Part shown: in pieces, positions 44,888-55,625 of the stretch
Numbering within the stretch: the stretch's first letter is position 1
How the letters are laid out: each line of letters opens with the position of its first letter
From: Anastatus disparis
Taxonomy: Eukaryota > Arthropoda > Insecta > Hymenoptera > Eupelmidae
Assembly: GCA_017163975.1 (NCBI GenBank)
Contig: JAFFSR010000353.1
Location: 464,001 to 528,000 of the forward strand
DNA: 64,000 nt
Reading direction: 5' to 3'
Notes under the pieces: model-generated
Seen by the model: only the letters and a program-made list of their open reading frames with translations
Told to the model about the DNA's origin: nothing
Database searches by the model: none
Position numbers and translations under genes: made by a program

Positions 44888-45277
44888 TTACATTTTTTTT
44901 TTTGTAATTATCCGTAAGCCTTTTTGACTTTGTCCATCGAGTATTATATTTGGAGTTCGTGCGATTCTTCCAAATATGAGCTCAAATGGAGTGCAACTGA
45001 TCGATGAGTGGACTGAGGTGTTATATTCGAACATGGCAAAAGGGATTATTTTATCCCAATCTTGTTTGCCAGAACCTCGTGTACGTAGATAATCAGCAAG
45101 CATAGCATGACTACGTTCTAAAGAGCCATTGGTAGCAGGGTGGAAACTTGTGGTATTTTTAAGTTCGAACTTAAAAATCTTTGACAATTCTTGTAGTAAT
45201 TGGCTCTTAAAACTCCTGTGATTAACCGACAATATTATTCTTGGTACGCCGAATTGGGCGATGAAGTGTCTAGCCAA
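44888..45277 (-). pseudogene. gypsy C integrase, C-terminal half of the core
   Basis: A 129-codon minus-strand frame. TTSFHPATNGSLERSH matches the integrase block holding the catalytic Glu (H-P-x-[ST]-N-G-x-x-E-R-x-[HN]). The preceding second catalytic Asp block (family I-L-S-D-x-G-x-x-F) reads ILSVNHRSF, so that Asp is lost. FELIFGRIARTPN is the family's conserved P-[FY]-x-L-x-[FY]-G-[RK] block. It is separated from the upstream half by a break near 45.28-45.35 kb. Confidence 0.8.
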
Positions 45278-45346
45278 GGTATCAGCTATAGTTATAGCTG
45301 TCAGATTCGGTATAGGGACGGCTATGCAATATTTTGTAAAGACGCA

Positions 45347-45952
45347 TTAAATGGTTAATATGTGTTTGTTACCAGAAGTTGTAATAGGTAATGGTCCTAC
45401 TGTGTCTATGGCTATCTTATAAAAAGGTTCTGAGGGTGTATCTGTTATGATAATTGGCTCTCTAGTTCGGATTCGAGTTAGTTTTTGTTCTTGACAAATG
45501 TCACATTTTCTCACAAAATCTTCGATTTCTTTTTCCATTCCTTTCCAATAATAACGTTCTCTTATTCTTCGATAAGTTTTTCCCATGCCTCTATGACCGC
45601 CAAATAAACTGGTATGACTTTTAATTAAGATATCTTCTTTTGCTTCTGGTGGTGGAACTTTACAAATGTCCATACATACTTTCATTGTAATATCTAAATG
45701 TTGCAGGTATTTTATTAGAAGTAAGGGAAGTTCGTTCTGCGGAAGTTTATCAGCGATTTCGCCCCTTTTTGCTATTCTGAAAGACTTTACTTGCTTTTCT
45801 ACTAAGAATTCTCTTAATGCTTCGAAACATTTTTTTATATTAGATGGTTTTATTCTATCTTTATAACTTTTTGTGACTACTAAGCTGAATATGTATCGTT
45901 TCCGAAATTTAGTGACCATTGTTTCACCAACGGTGGGTTGTAAATTCGCCAA
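45347..45952 (-). pseudogene. gypsy C integrase, zinc domain and first catalytic Asp
   Basis: A 201-codon minus-strand frame. SHTSLFGGHRGMGKTYRRIR followed by YYWKGMEKEIEDFVRKCDIC gives the H-x3-5-H...C-x2-C zinc-binding domain of retroviral-type integrases. FYKIAIDTVGPLP carries the first Asp of the DDE core. The N-terminal 90 residues correspond to the RNase H-integrase tether. The frame ends shortly after the first catalytic Asp block, by frameshift. Confidence 0.85.
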
Positions 45953-45988
45953 ATGATCATTGTTTATAGCCTGAATATCATATAAAAG

Positions 45989-46363
45989 CTAATTGTTTTC
46001 AGCTACCATCTGCATGTCTGTTGATACAAAATGAACTAGGTTGTCTTTCGTAAATGTCAAGCATTCTCTAGTAGTAAGGACTCTTATTTTCTTGTTTTTG
46101 TTGAAATGTGGTTGTAATATTTCGCTAGATTCTTCTTCGTTGTAGATTTCTGGTGCATGAATATCGTTTTCTTCTTCGTCAATTAATGATTCTGGTATTT
46201 CAATTGAGTAATTCTCTTCTTGGGTATTAAGATTGTTACTTGAGGGTTGTTTTGGTACAGGTTCTGTAGTTACAGAAACTTCTGGAGTTATCATATTGGT
46301 TTCTAATCCTGATTCCTCTTGATTAGGCTCATGTATTGTAGATAATTTATTCCAATCTGACAA
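45989..46363 (-). pseudogene. gypsy C pol tether between RNase H and integrase
   Basis: A 125-codon minus-strand frame, very acidic (Glu-rich) in the middle, ending VLTTRECLTFTKDNLVHFVS. That resembles the T-T-R-[EQ]-x-[LI]-x-x-x-K-D-N-x-x-[YH]-F motif found before the zinc domain in many Ty3/gypsy pol proteins. An in-frame stop precedes the integrase piece. Confidence 0.6.
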
Positions 46364-46547
46364 GACCTTAAAATGCGTTGTAAAAGGTGTTGAACGTGCT
46401 TTGATTTCCTTAGATTGTAGTTTTAAAGGTGTGTTCCTCTTGGAATTTTTGCATATCTCGGTGGGTTGAGTATTGGTATCGAGACGTTTGGAAAGAGGTT
46501 CAGATTTTCTCGCAGGAGTTATTTGTTGATTGGCATTTTTGTTACTT

Positions 46548-46960
46548 TCATTTCTTTCGTCGTCGTCGCTTTGGTATATAGTTGATAAATGACATAGTTC
46601 TGACGGCTTGTGGAGTCGTGAGGTGAACGGAGTGAAGCGTTATTCGGTGTCGTATATAAGTCATGCGGGACGGCATGTCTCCTGCTAGATAAAAAAAATG
46701 GGGAAATGTCTCAATAATTTCTCTCACTTGGTTTAGTTTTTCTTTTGAGTGATGGTTACGTGTCATTTTTTTCATGATATACTCTATTCGATCTCGTTTG
46801 AGGTCAACGTCGAATTCTTCTTCTTCATCATCGAACATTTCCTCAGATCCATCGAATTCAAAAGGTACTAAGTCTTGAGGTGGTATTTCAATCTCGACTT
46901 TATCCTCTCGAGTGTTGATAGCCATTACATAACACGTTCTTGATATGTTATTTACAGCGG
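46548..46960 (-). pseudogene. gypsy C pol linker ahead of RT; RT/RNase H deleted
   Basis: Minus strand. A Met lies at 46925, and the frame continues upstream to about 46.97 kb. An acidic centre (DDEEEEFDVDLKRDRIEYIM) is followed by KLNQVREIIETFPHFFYLAGD, the family's pre-RT segment, which normally leads through 'H-R-I' into the fingers of RT. Here the match stops after RHRI and a short basic tail. The next recognisable pol block is the tether, less than 200 bp downstream, so RT and RNase H (normally more than 1.2 kb) are gone. Confidence 0.7.
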
Positions 46961-47130
46961 CTTCTCCTAGGAATACCCCAGGAGCCGTATTAACTCTAGG
47001 TTAATAGGCTCCACCATTAATTGATTGTTTGGTAGTAGGTATTTTAAGTGCTACCTTGCTACGTGGTGGTAGCCGGTGGATGATGTTGCAGCCTACCTTT
47101 TCATCTTGGTGATTAATTTTCTTAATGGAT

Positions 47131-47731
47131 TTATTGGGCACTTCGTCTTCGGAAAAATTGAAACGGTAGTTCCTGAAGGGCGTTTACTTCTTCAGGCTCA
47201 CTTTTAAGTTTCAGTTTTTTCCTATTTTCAGCTGATGATGGCTGAAGTTTTTTGCTTGCAGTATTTGTATTCTTTTTTTCGTTATTAAAATTTAATCCGC
47301 ACTCTTGATCATAAAGTGTGATATTTCTATCCAAAAATGGTATAGGGTCAATTGGTCTACTTTTTATGACCAGGGCTTTTAACTCATAATCAACCTTAGC
47401 TGCCTCATATTCAAAATATGAGGACCCTAAAATTGCTTCGTGGTCAAGTGGTGAAGTTGACGGTAAAACATGGAACACGTGTGTTGAACCTAAAATTTCC
47501 ATGTTCACAGTTCCTACAGTATCTAAGGGTAATGGTGATATTCCAGTTACTGTTATTGCTTCATCTATGTTAATCAGTGTGTCACCCTTAAGAGCATTTC
47601 GTTTTACCGCGTTGATATCAACGGCTGTGTCTAGTATGAAGACACCTCCTTCATTCTTTAAAGTAGTGACATTTAATCGTACTGTGGGACACTTTCCTCT
47701 GCTCCTTGCAATTCGGCGAACACCCTGGTAG
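47131..47731 (-). pseudogene. gypsy C aspartic protease region
   Basis: Open on the minus strand from about 47.73 kb to 47131; the Met at 47508 is internal. GGVFILDTAVDINAV holds the catalytic D-T-A (family D-[ST]-[GA]). FHVLPSTSPLDHEAILGSSY gives the second conserved block, I-[IL]-G-x-[DS]-[FY], of retropepsins. A Lys/Ser-rich tail leads toward pol. The catalytic Asp is retained, unlike in gypsy A. A frameshift near 47.73 kb separates it from gag. Confidence 0.75.
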
Positions 47732-47732
47732 T

Positions 47733-48300
47733 TTAAAGAAGCGTTATTTGTATTAGCATTGGATCTAAAAGGCGAAGTCGGTCTAGATCCGTTATTCGTC
47801 TTATCACGTGAGTCACCATTCCGTAATAAGGTCTTGGTTGAGGTGTATGAAAATCTTGAGTGTTTGGTGATTCGAATTGCTTGGTATTAAACGTTTGTTC
47901 CCTTGTTAATCCAGGGTTCATTGGGTGATAAGCATAAGGGTTATAATAGTTGGGATACATAGGTGGATAGAAAGGAGGAGGATACATAGGAAATTGTTAA
48001 GGGCCATAATTATAGAAGTTAGGTGGTATTGAAGAACCAGGGGAGATAGTATCTGTTGGTGCTTGCGGTCGAAGATTCTTCAGGATACTCACGGGTGGAT
48101 GAGATTCTGTTTTATTTTGTTGTAAATTTGGTCTATAACTTAGTTGCGGAGGAGCAATGATGCGACCTCCCTCTATTGTGGTGTGTGGAAATTCAACATC
48201 ATTATGATTATAATAATAAGGTACATTCCTGTTAAATATTTCCGGATCATTTTTGTTTGAAAATTTAATACCTTTCTGGTAGTCCTCTTAAAGAGGCTTC
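47733..48300 (-). pseudogene. gypsy C gag, proline/tyrosine-rich C-terminal part
   Basis: On the minus strand, continuing after gag in another frame: an Asn/Tyr/His-rich segment (48.30-48.00 kb), one stop near 48.00 kb, then MYPPPFYPPMYPNYYNPYAY and more polar residues to 47733. No zinc knuckle. Low-complexity Pro/Tyr/Asn tails replace the nucleocapsid in some Ty3/gypsy gags. Confidence 0.6.
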
Positions 48301-48318
48301 CAATGCCAATACTTGTAG

Positions 48319-48879
48319 CTAAGGAGTTTGATCGATCCTTCTTTCAACCTCTCCTAAATCTTCTCTAACAGCGGCTTGAGCAAGGTTTACTAAATAGGTT
48401 AGACGACCGTGATATTCCCGTACGTTCTCATTTTGACCCATACAAGCATTAGCTAGAGTTTGTATATGATAACTGTATGATATGCTTGGGGCAAATCTAC
48501 TCTTCAAATGTCTTTTCAATTCATTTATCGTATTAAAGGTTTGTCCTAATATGGAATGTCGATCTTTACCTTTCGACTTAGCTATTATAGATCTTAGAAG
48601 TAATCTCTCTTGTGCAGGAGGAATTAATTGTCTTCCATTTTCAATATCTTGTATGAAGTCTTTCAACGGCGGATTCGTACCGACGAAATATAGAATATGA
48701 ACTGTTGCTGCCTGAATAGTGAAACTGGTAGCTAATGAGGTCAGTGCGTCATGTGAAGTATTTAGATGCTCTAAAATTTGGATGCTTCTATCCGCCTGTT
48801 CTCGTGCTTGAAATTCTGCTAATGCGTTATTACGTTCCGTAGCATCTTTTATTAGCATTATTTCTTGTATAGTAGCCAT
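48319..48879 (-). pseudogene. gypsy C gag, capsid part
   Basis: A 186-codon minus-strand ORF whose ATG lies 340 bp inside the right LTR. PLKDFIQDIENGRQLI, LLRSIIAKSKGKDRHSI and FNTINELKRHLKSRFAP follow the order of the capsid in a common insect gypsy gag lineage (the helix with W/F...L...A-x-x-x, then the F-x-x-x-x-E-L-x-x-x-L-x-x-R-F block). MGQNENVREYHGRL is the matching late helix. It is frameshifted near 48.32 kb. Confidence 0.8.
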
Positions 48880-49198
48880 TTTGTCTAATTATTAGAATTA
48901 TTCTCTTTTGATATATTATAGATTTAAGTTACTTTAGTATTGAATCAATTAGTTAAATTAACTGCTTATGAATCTAACTACCTTAGTGTAGTACAATCTT
49001 TTTTTTTTAATTAATATACGTGTAAATTAAAATTTTATAACCATATATAACTTGTTACTTCACTATATAACAATTATATATGTCGCAAATATAAAGTTTT
49101 ATAAGGTATTAATTTTATAAAGTATTATTTATTTTTAATTAATCAAAGTAAATTATGATTTATAAAATTTATATGAGCATGTGACAAGTTTTACTGAT

Positions 49199-49216
49199 TC
49201 CCCACGAGGGATGCCA
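49199..49216 (-). promoter_or_regulatory. Primer-binding site of gypsy C
   Basis: Two bases from the LTR edge, the minus strand reads TGGCATCCCTCGTGGGGA. It begins TGG, complementary to the CCA end of a tRNA, and its G-rich end resembles other gypsy sites (TGGCGCCCAACGTGGGGC). The tRNA is not assigned. Confidence 0.6.
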
Positions 49217-49218
49217 TT

Positions 49219-49431
49219 TGTTATGGCCGAACTTCGTTCGGACAATTGAGTTCACAACAAAAATTATTTTAATTTTGTTAAGAATCAGTCTACCGTCCCA
49301 AGACTTACCTTGTCACTAATAAGTTAGATTTATAAGATATAATCTTTTATTCACATATACACATATCTACATTCATACATACATCTACATATACATATCT
49401 TTACAAAGATAATTTGATATATAATTATATA
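49219..49431 (-). repeat. Right (5') LTR of gypsy C, first part before T2
   Basis: TGTTATGGCCGAACTTCG onward matches 39883-40096. The LTR continues at 51772 after the 2.34 kb DDE element. The interruption would separate the U3 from the R/U5 part. Confidence 0.8.
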
Positions 49432-50030
49432 TGACTGATTCCATTCAGATTCATGCAGGCCGTCACTGATCGAATTTTTTTTTTCTTCTAAGTAATAAAA
49501 ATACCTTCTATTATGTATATAAAGATAAAATTTACCTTGTAGAACGCTTTTTTTTTACTACAGCAATTTTAGTGTTGGATGTTAAAACGAAAATTCAAAA
49601 ATTAAAAATGAACCTCTACTTTTAAATGACTATAGCTCCGTCAATTTTAAACCTTTTTGGGCGTTCTTTTAACGAAAGTGTGCGGAATTCTGTCTAGTTT
49701 TAAATGCTATCTCGATTTTTGTAATACAATTTGATCTCACTGAGTTATTTACAAAAAACCGAAAAAAGCAATTTTTTTCAAAGTTGAAGAATAGAATTTT
49801 TTTATCAGATTGAATTTCGCGCCTAGAATTTGAATTTATTTTGTAGAGAGTTGACGCATGTCACTTCTAGGTGGCGATGATTCGTTCTTTGCATTCTCAT
49901 CAACGACTTGACGCGTTTAAAAGAATAAGAAAAGGAAGATAAAAAATAAAGTTCTTTAAGAAAAATTATTTTTTTCGATCTGTCATTGAACAGAATATCA
50001 ATAATGGCATCACTGATTGTTAAAATAAAG

Positions 50031-50710
50031 TGCAAGGATTAAAAAGAAAGGCACAAAAAAGTTGTTTATGATTGCTCCAAAAGTCCGCTTAGAGAATTAG
50101 GTGATCTAATGGAGTCTTTGAAGTGCTTGAAAATAATGAATGTAAAACAAATGATAAATGGCTTGAGAATATTAAAATTGCATTAGATAATTGCTTAAAT
50201 TTTCTTGAGAAAGTGCGATTGTTGAGTATTATACCAAGTGATATTCCCAAAGATTATTTATTATCAGTTTTACCAAATGTAACTATTTATATGATTGATA
50301 AAGCACGATCATTGGTAAATAATAAAAAAATTTACAAGCAGTCTGAGAAATATTGTGGCCATTATTTGGATAGTGAAATTGTAATGAAAGTAAAGGATTA
50401 TTATCTGAACGATGATTTTAATTGTTCTCGTCAAAGTGCAAATAAAAGCGACACAGTATCTATCAAAGAAAATGGTATAAAAACTAAAAAAGTCAAACGC
50501 TTTCTTACGCGAAGTATAAAAGAAATATATCAATTATTTAAAGACGAAAATCCTGAAATGAAAACAAAAATTGGTAAATCAACATTCTACGCTTTAAGAC
50601 TGAAGTGGGTTATACCACATCCACCCACCGATTCGTGTCTTTGCATTTACTGCGAGAATCTTAAACTTATGTTAGATGCTTTGAATAATTATAAAAAAGA
50701 GAATAAATAA
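50031..50710 (+). pseudogene. T2 transposase, N-terminal and middle part
   Basis: From 50031 an N-terminal remnant (HKKVVYDCSKSPLRELGDL) matches T1's first piece. The open frame 50123-50710 then holds LNDDFNCSRQSANKSDTVSI, KKVKRFLTRSIKEIY and CLCIYCENLKLM, the same blocks in the same order as T1. Identity in these blocks is high, elsewhere low, consistent with two old lineages of one transposase. Confidence 0.75.
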
Positions 50711-50722
50711 GACATTGCAGAT

Positions 50723-51250
50723 TTGGAATTGAAAATATGTTTTTCACTTTTTTGTTCAAAAGATGATATGAAATGTGTACTAAGAGAAAGTAAAGAATGT
50801 GCCATTGGAGATTCTATTGATTTACAAGTAATTTCTTTGACTGAAGAAGATTTATATGAAGAAATAATTTATGGTGTTTGGGAAAAATCAAATTTACTGA
50901 ATAAAACTAGCACAATTGAAAATTTCTTAATAGAGTTAAGAGAGCGCGCTCTCACTGTAAGAGCTCATAAATTGGTCAAAAAAATTCATCGTATAGCAAT
51001 TAAAGAGGTTAAACTTTTAGCGAAAAATAATGACTTCCAATTAGTTATTCATGTCGATTTTGCAGAAAATTGGACAGTTCTGCTTCGAAATGAAATTCAA
51101 AGCTATCATTAGAGTAAAAACCAAATATCAATATTTACGTCAGTATGCTATTTTGGAAATGATAAAACAGTCAGTTATGTCACCGTCTCTGACGATATTA
51201 AACATGATTCAAATTCAAAATTCAAAATTCAAAATTCAAAATTCAAAGTA
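50723..51250 (+). pseudogene. T2 transposase, start of the catalytic part, truncated
   Basis: The open frame 50723-51112 ends just after HVDFAENWTVLLRNE, the first acidic block seen in T1. In a shifted frame VTVSDDIKHDS continues to about 51.21 kb, and then an (ATTCAAA)n run replaces the rest. The SDGAASQF- and GKGAVDGIGG-type blocks are missing. Confidence 0.75.
51206..51250 (+). repeat. (ATTCAAA)n repeat at the T2 deletion point
   Basis: Five or so tandem ATTCAAA units directly where the transposase homology stops. They may mark the deletion breakpoint. Confidence 0.8.
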
Positions 51251-51771
51251 AATATATTTATTTAAAGTTTCAGCATTTTTTTTTAAACTTAAAATCGTCA
51301 TAACTTTGGTTCTAATTGATCAAAATATTCGATCCGGGGTTTATTTTAAAGATTATTGTTGATATTTTTGATATATTAATAAATAAAAGCATAAAAATAA
51401 TTGTGAGAACACGTAAAGTTGGAAAAATAGTACGATGCGCCATGGTATCAATGTTTTAAAATCGAAATTATAAAAAAAACGATTAAAAATCTGTTAAAAA
51501 AAAATAAGGCAAAATCGCATATTCTCTCCTATTCTAAAAGTTAGTATTTATTATGTACAAAATCATATGAAAATTTCAAAAAAAAAAAAATATAGTTTTT
51601 GAGAAAATTGTGTTTGAAAAAAATCGCTTTTTTCGGTTTTTCGTAAATAACTCAGTGAGATCAAATTGTATTACAAAAATCAAAAAAAATAATAGAAGGT
51701 ATTTTTATTACTTGTAAGACAAAAAAAATTCGATCAGTGACGGCCTGCATGAATCTGAATGGAATCAGCCA

Positions 51772-51864
51772 TACATATATATGTATATATATAAATTTTA
51801 CGTTGACTTAGAATTTTAGTTTCCCCTTTTCCTTTGATTTGATTAAACAGAAGAAATTATAAAT
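51772..51864 (-). repeat. Right LTR of gypsy C, remainder after T2
   Basis: ATATATAAATTTTACGTTGA through GAAGAAATTATAAAT matches 40110-40184. Beyond 51864 the two LTR copies no longer align. Either the left copy or this one has been altered by the repeat at 51.88 kb. Confidence 0.7.
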
Positions 51865-51879
51865 ACTATGTATATTCGC

Positions 51880-52195
51880 GTCCCCACTGTTCACTTGTTC
51901 GCTCCGTTCGCCTTCCTACTCGTTCGTCCTCCCCACTCACTCACTACACACTTTCGTTCGCTCTATTGTGTTCGCTTTGTTCACTCTATTTCTTGTTCGC
52001 CCTCCCCACTCGCTCATTATACCACCTTCGTTCGCTCTGTTCGCTTATACTCTCATTCACTCTGTTCGCTTTTATACTTGTTCACTCTCCCCACTTATTT
52101 ACGTATACTGCTTTCGTTCTCTGATGCGTTCGCAGTGTTCGCTTATGCATTTACTCACTCTGTTCATGCATAATCATTCACTCTACTCGTTCTCT
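51880..52195. repeat. Degenerate pyrimidine-rich array of TTCGCTC/TTCACTC words
   Basis: About 315 bp dominated by GTTCGCT, CCCCACT and TTCACTCTGTTCGCTT words in loose repeats of roughly 90-100 bp. One strand is poor in G. Two overlapping frames (101 and 135 codons) reflect the repeat and have no motif. Confidence 0.65.
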
Positions 52196-53851
52196 TATTT
52201 AATATTCAATAATATACATATACATATATATATAATCGTGTACATATGTGTATATGATATTTTCTTTTTTTGTTTAAGTATAATTTATACTATAATTTAT
52301 AATATTATTATTATTGGTTATATAGGTGATAATATATGTATTTATTTATTAGTCAAGGATTTTCATATAATTTAGACTAAGATCAAAACAAATATTTTAA
52401 ATTATTTCTCCCTTTTATTTTTATAAATATATATATATATATATATATAACATTTCTCTTACATTTATAATCCTTTAAATTTCGTTTGTTACTATTCATA
52501 CAAATTTTCTTGACAGTTAAATATAAAATTTTTATGTTATGATTTACGTAAGACTTATATTAAAACTATCAATATAAACTCATTATTAATATTACTTGAA
52601 GACATAAGTATTTTCTATTGAATTGATCATTCTCTGTAGCAATATTTAAATATATTTATATATTTAAGATGTTTTATGTTATAATTAACGTAAGTCTTAT
52701 ACTAATGCTATTATTGTTTACTATTATTATTATTATTTGAAGACATAAATATTTTTCATAGATAAGATTTTTTTATTTATAGTATTATTCGCATGTTCCC
52801 TTTTAATTATTTAAATGTATTTATACATTTTAATTTCAATATTTTCCTTTTCTTTCTATTTTTATTTTATTTGATAATAATTATCTTCGAATAAGGAACT
52901 GAAAAATTTCCCGTTTATCAATAGGTTATCAAAGAATAAAGGAATTTTCCCTTTATTTTCCTTTAATTCGGGATTTTATTTACTCTTTATTATCGTTAAA
53001 TAATAAAAATTTTCTTAAAATAAATGACTCACAACTTAGGAGAGACAGAGATGAATTTTTGCACTGTTCGTTATCCTGAGGCTTACTATACTGGGACTTC
53101 TTAAATTACACGGCAAGATCGTCCGTGGCGAGATAGTTTGAGTTTCCTTCCTTGATCACTTGAACGCAGGTAAAGGTAGAAATTCGTATTCCTCTCACTG
53201 ATGTGACTGTCTCTTAGTTTAAGAATACTTGTGTCAAGAGAATTATTTTACTTATCCACACAAATATAACTATAATTATAAATATTTGTGGATTAGATTT
53301 CTAAGCTATCCACTTATATATATTTTATATAAAATAAAATAATTTAAATCTTAAGTTTAATTTAAACTTATATTTTAACACTGCTTTCCTTTTAACAGCG
53401 AACCAGCAGAGCCGATTCTCACGGATGCTATCTTTTTTTTTCGACAAAAGGCGCTTGAGAGACCTTTAAATTGGTTTTATAACCTTGCGTCCGGGAAATT
53501 AGGAAATGGAAAACCCAATCAAATTTCGCCGTGTATTCGAAGCCATCAACGTCGAAAGAGTTCATTAACTTATTTGCCAATGGAATCTTAATCTTTCTTC
53601 TCTCTCTTTACTTTACACTTGTGTACAATTTGTATAAGTTTTGCAATAAAAAACGCTGATCGTTGCCGACTTGGTACATCGCATGAAACTGTTTTGAAAT
53701 AAGGCTTCAATTTTTAAATAAAATTTTTAATGTGAATCTTACAGTTAATATCATTGAGAAAATAATAAAAATGATTAAATTTTAAGGATAGTTCCATGGG
53801 ATGTAACATTAGAAATAAGATATTTATATATTTATCTAAATAAAAGATTTC
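52196..53851. other. Mostly A+T-rich DNA; one higher-complexity patch
   Basis: 52.2-53.0 kb is A+T-rich with a (TA)n run at 52.43 kb. At 53.03-53.24 and 53.39-53.58 kb base composition is more balanced (for example CACGGCAAGATCGTCCGTGG), which could be decayed unique DNA or LTR sequence, but no coding frame or partner repeat is found. Confidence 0.4.
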
Positions 53852-53879
53852 TGGGCTTGAGACCAGCATAAAAATATAT

Positions 53880-54275
53880 GGCTGCATTGAAAGCTTCAAA
53901 AGCTTACAAATTCATTTCTTATTGTCGCTGAAGCGTACAGATCTATTATTTGTTGTCACTAAAAAAAAGCTTATAAAAGCGTACAGATTTATTATTTGTT
54001 GTCACTAAAAAAAGCTTATAAAAAGCATTATTAAGCACAGATTTATTGTTTGCTGTCGCTAACAAAACTTCATATAAGCATACAAATATATTGTTTGTTG
54101 TTGCCAAAAAAAGCTTACAAATTTATTTTTCATAATCGCTAAAAGAAACTTACAAATTTATATCTAATTGTCGCTGAAAAAAGCGTACAAATTTATTGTT
54201 TATTGTCGCTAAAAAGCTTACAAATTCATTTATTATTGTCGCTGAAGCGTACAAATCTATATTATATGCTTTATT
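53880..54275 (-). repeat. Left subterminal minisatellite, about ten units
   Basis: Units of roughly 30-40 bp. Consensus on the plus strand is AAGCTTACAAATTTATT plus TATTGTCGCTAAAAA. AAGCGTACA and AAGCTTATAAA are variants. Several units are perfect over 20 bases, others diverged. Confidence 0.85.
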
Positions 54276-54908
54276 ACATTAAAAACTACATCACATCTTA
54301 TATATTTTCATTTTTTTTTAAATATAAGCAGTTAATTAGTTTACATTGTTCAATATTTTAATTGATTCTATTTTTTTTAATGTGATTTAAATGTAAATAT
54401 TCTTACTCAATGCATCAAAGGCTGTCTTAAGATCTAAGGAAACTATATGAATTTTATTTTCAAATAATTATATTTCTTAAAAATTTGAAATATATTTTTA
54501 TGCATCTTACATCTGTAATTTGATTCCAATCTCTTGATAATTCTACTTTACATCTTTTTAAAATATTTATCATTCTTTTGAAATATATATTTTCTTTGAT
54601 CTCATCTAACAATATCAATACTTTATACTTGATTTTTAATTCTTAAAAAAACACTATTATTTAATTATTAGTAATTAATTATAAAACTTTTATATCATGT
54701 CATATTGCCTGTTGACATATGTTTTTATAAAAACAACCTCCTATCCAATTACGTTTTTAAAGTATTTTTATCGATAAAATTAATTAAAAATTATATATTT
54801 AAAATCACTATTTCTGTTAAAACTTGATCAGCACAAATTATTACAGGTTATATTCCAGGAAGACATTTTGTTTAATCATCTTAACTTTTACAAATAAAAA
54901 AGAAATAT
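54276..54908 (-). pseudogene. Exon-like minus-strand remnants in the 8.4 kb unit
   Basis: On the minus strand, short open stretches: one near 54.64-54.49 kb containing LILLDEIKENIYFKRM and CKVELSRDWNQITD, and one near 54.45-54.40 kb reading LDLKTAFDALSKNIYI. The latter is repeated inverted at 56.66-56.72 kb. Splice-like TTTCCTTAG precedes it. No family is recognised with confidence; L-D-L-K-x-x-F-D is a weak polymerase-like pattern only. Confidence 0.25.
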
Positions 54909-54909
54909 G

Positions 54910-55625
54910 AAAAACTAACCAGGAGAGTGTCTGAGTTGCGGGTCACAGATCTTGATGCAACTTCGGGATAAGTATTTAGGTACCAAAATATGAGTAAAGC
55001 TACAGCGGTACGATCTAATGCTTCGAAAAACTGAAATTATGAACGATTATAGTCTTATTTTCGGAAAAATATAAAAAAAGAACTCTTGATTAAAGTGTGA
55101 ATAATTCTGCCTGGAAATGTCTTAAATGAATTCACAATGACTAAAATAAAAGCAGAGAAAGCAGGCTTTAATTTGCTAGTTTCCGAATTTAAAAATAATA
55201 ATTAGAACTAAAGTTATGCTTGTTTAAAATTAAGCATCAAAAGAGCACTAAAAATCACCATCCTTCAAAATTTAGACTATTTTTGGTACTTTCTTACTGC
55301 TCAACTTTAAACAAGCATAACTTTAGTTCTAATTATTATTTTTTGATTCGGAAACTAACAAATTAAAGCTTGCTTTCTTTGTTTTCATTTAAGTTATTGT
55401 GAATTTATTAAAGACATTTCTAGACAGAATTATTTACACTTCAATAAGGAGTTCTTTTTTATATTTTTCCGAAAATAAGACTATAATCGTTCATAATTTC
55501 AGTTTTTCAAAGCATTAAACCGTACCGCTGTCGCTTTATTCATATTTTGGTACCTAAATACTTACCCCAAAGTTTCATCAAGATCTGTGACCCGCAACTC
55601 AGACACTCTCCTGGTAAGTAAAAAA
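54910..55625. mobile_element. MITE with arms of about 335 bp, no ORF
   Basis: The ends are CAGGAGAGTGTCTGAGTTGC and the inverse, ending GACACTCTCCTG. The arms are nearly complementary over 335 bp (for example TTATTTTCGGAAAAATATAA, AGAACTAAAGTTATGCTTGT) and meet near 55.26 kb. It is non-autonomous. It lies inside the 8.4 kb unit. Confidence 0.85.

Larger units (their letters stand above)
49432..51771 (+). mobile_element. DDE transposon T2 (sister of T1), inserted in the gypsy C LTR
   Basis: The ends are TGACTGATTCCATTCAGATT and the inverse, ending GAATGGAATCAGCCA. Both arms contain CATGCAGGCCGTCACTGATC and TTTGTAATACAATTTGATCT in mirrored order; the left arm has an extra 130 bp or so. It shares the outer 14 bases with T1 but otherwise has different TIRs. 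The transposase is broken and lacks the last two acidic blocks, so it is non-autonomous. Confidence 0.85.
39883..51864 (-). mobile_element. Ty3/gypsy LTR retrotransposon C with antisense ORF
   Basis: Two LTR copies bound a minus-strand gag, protease, pol linker, tether and integrase. RT and RNase H are missing between about 46.55 and 46.36 kb. Downstream of pol there is an antisense 288-codon ORF and, further on, small minus-strand frames in the place where an env-like gene would be. The right LTR is interrupted by DDE element T2. The element is not competent for transposition in this copy: pol has a large deletion and integrase a lost Asp. Confidence 0.8.

Noticed and set aside
51868..52375. 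Two overlapping ORFs, Ser/Leu/Phe-rich
   Set aside because: They read a degenerate TTCGCTC/TTCACTC array; no motif.
53880..54275. CRISPR-like array (similar repeats at regular spacing)
   Set aside because: The repeats are imperfect, the spacers are not unique, the array is mirrored at the other end of an inverted-repeat unit, and the genome context is eukaryotic. It is a minisatellite.
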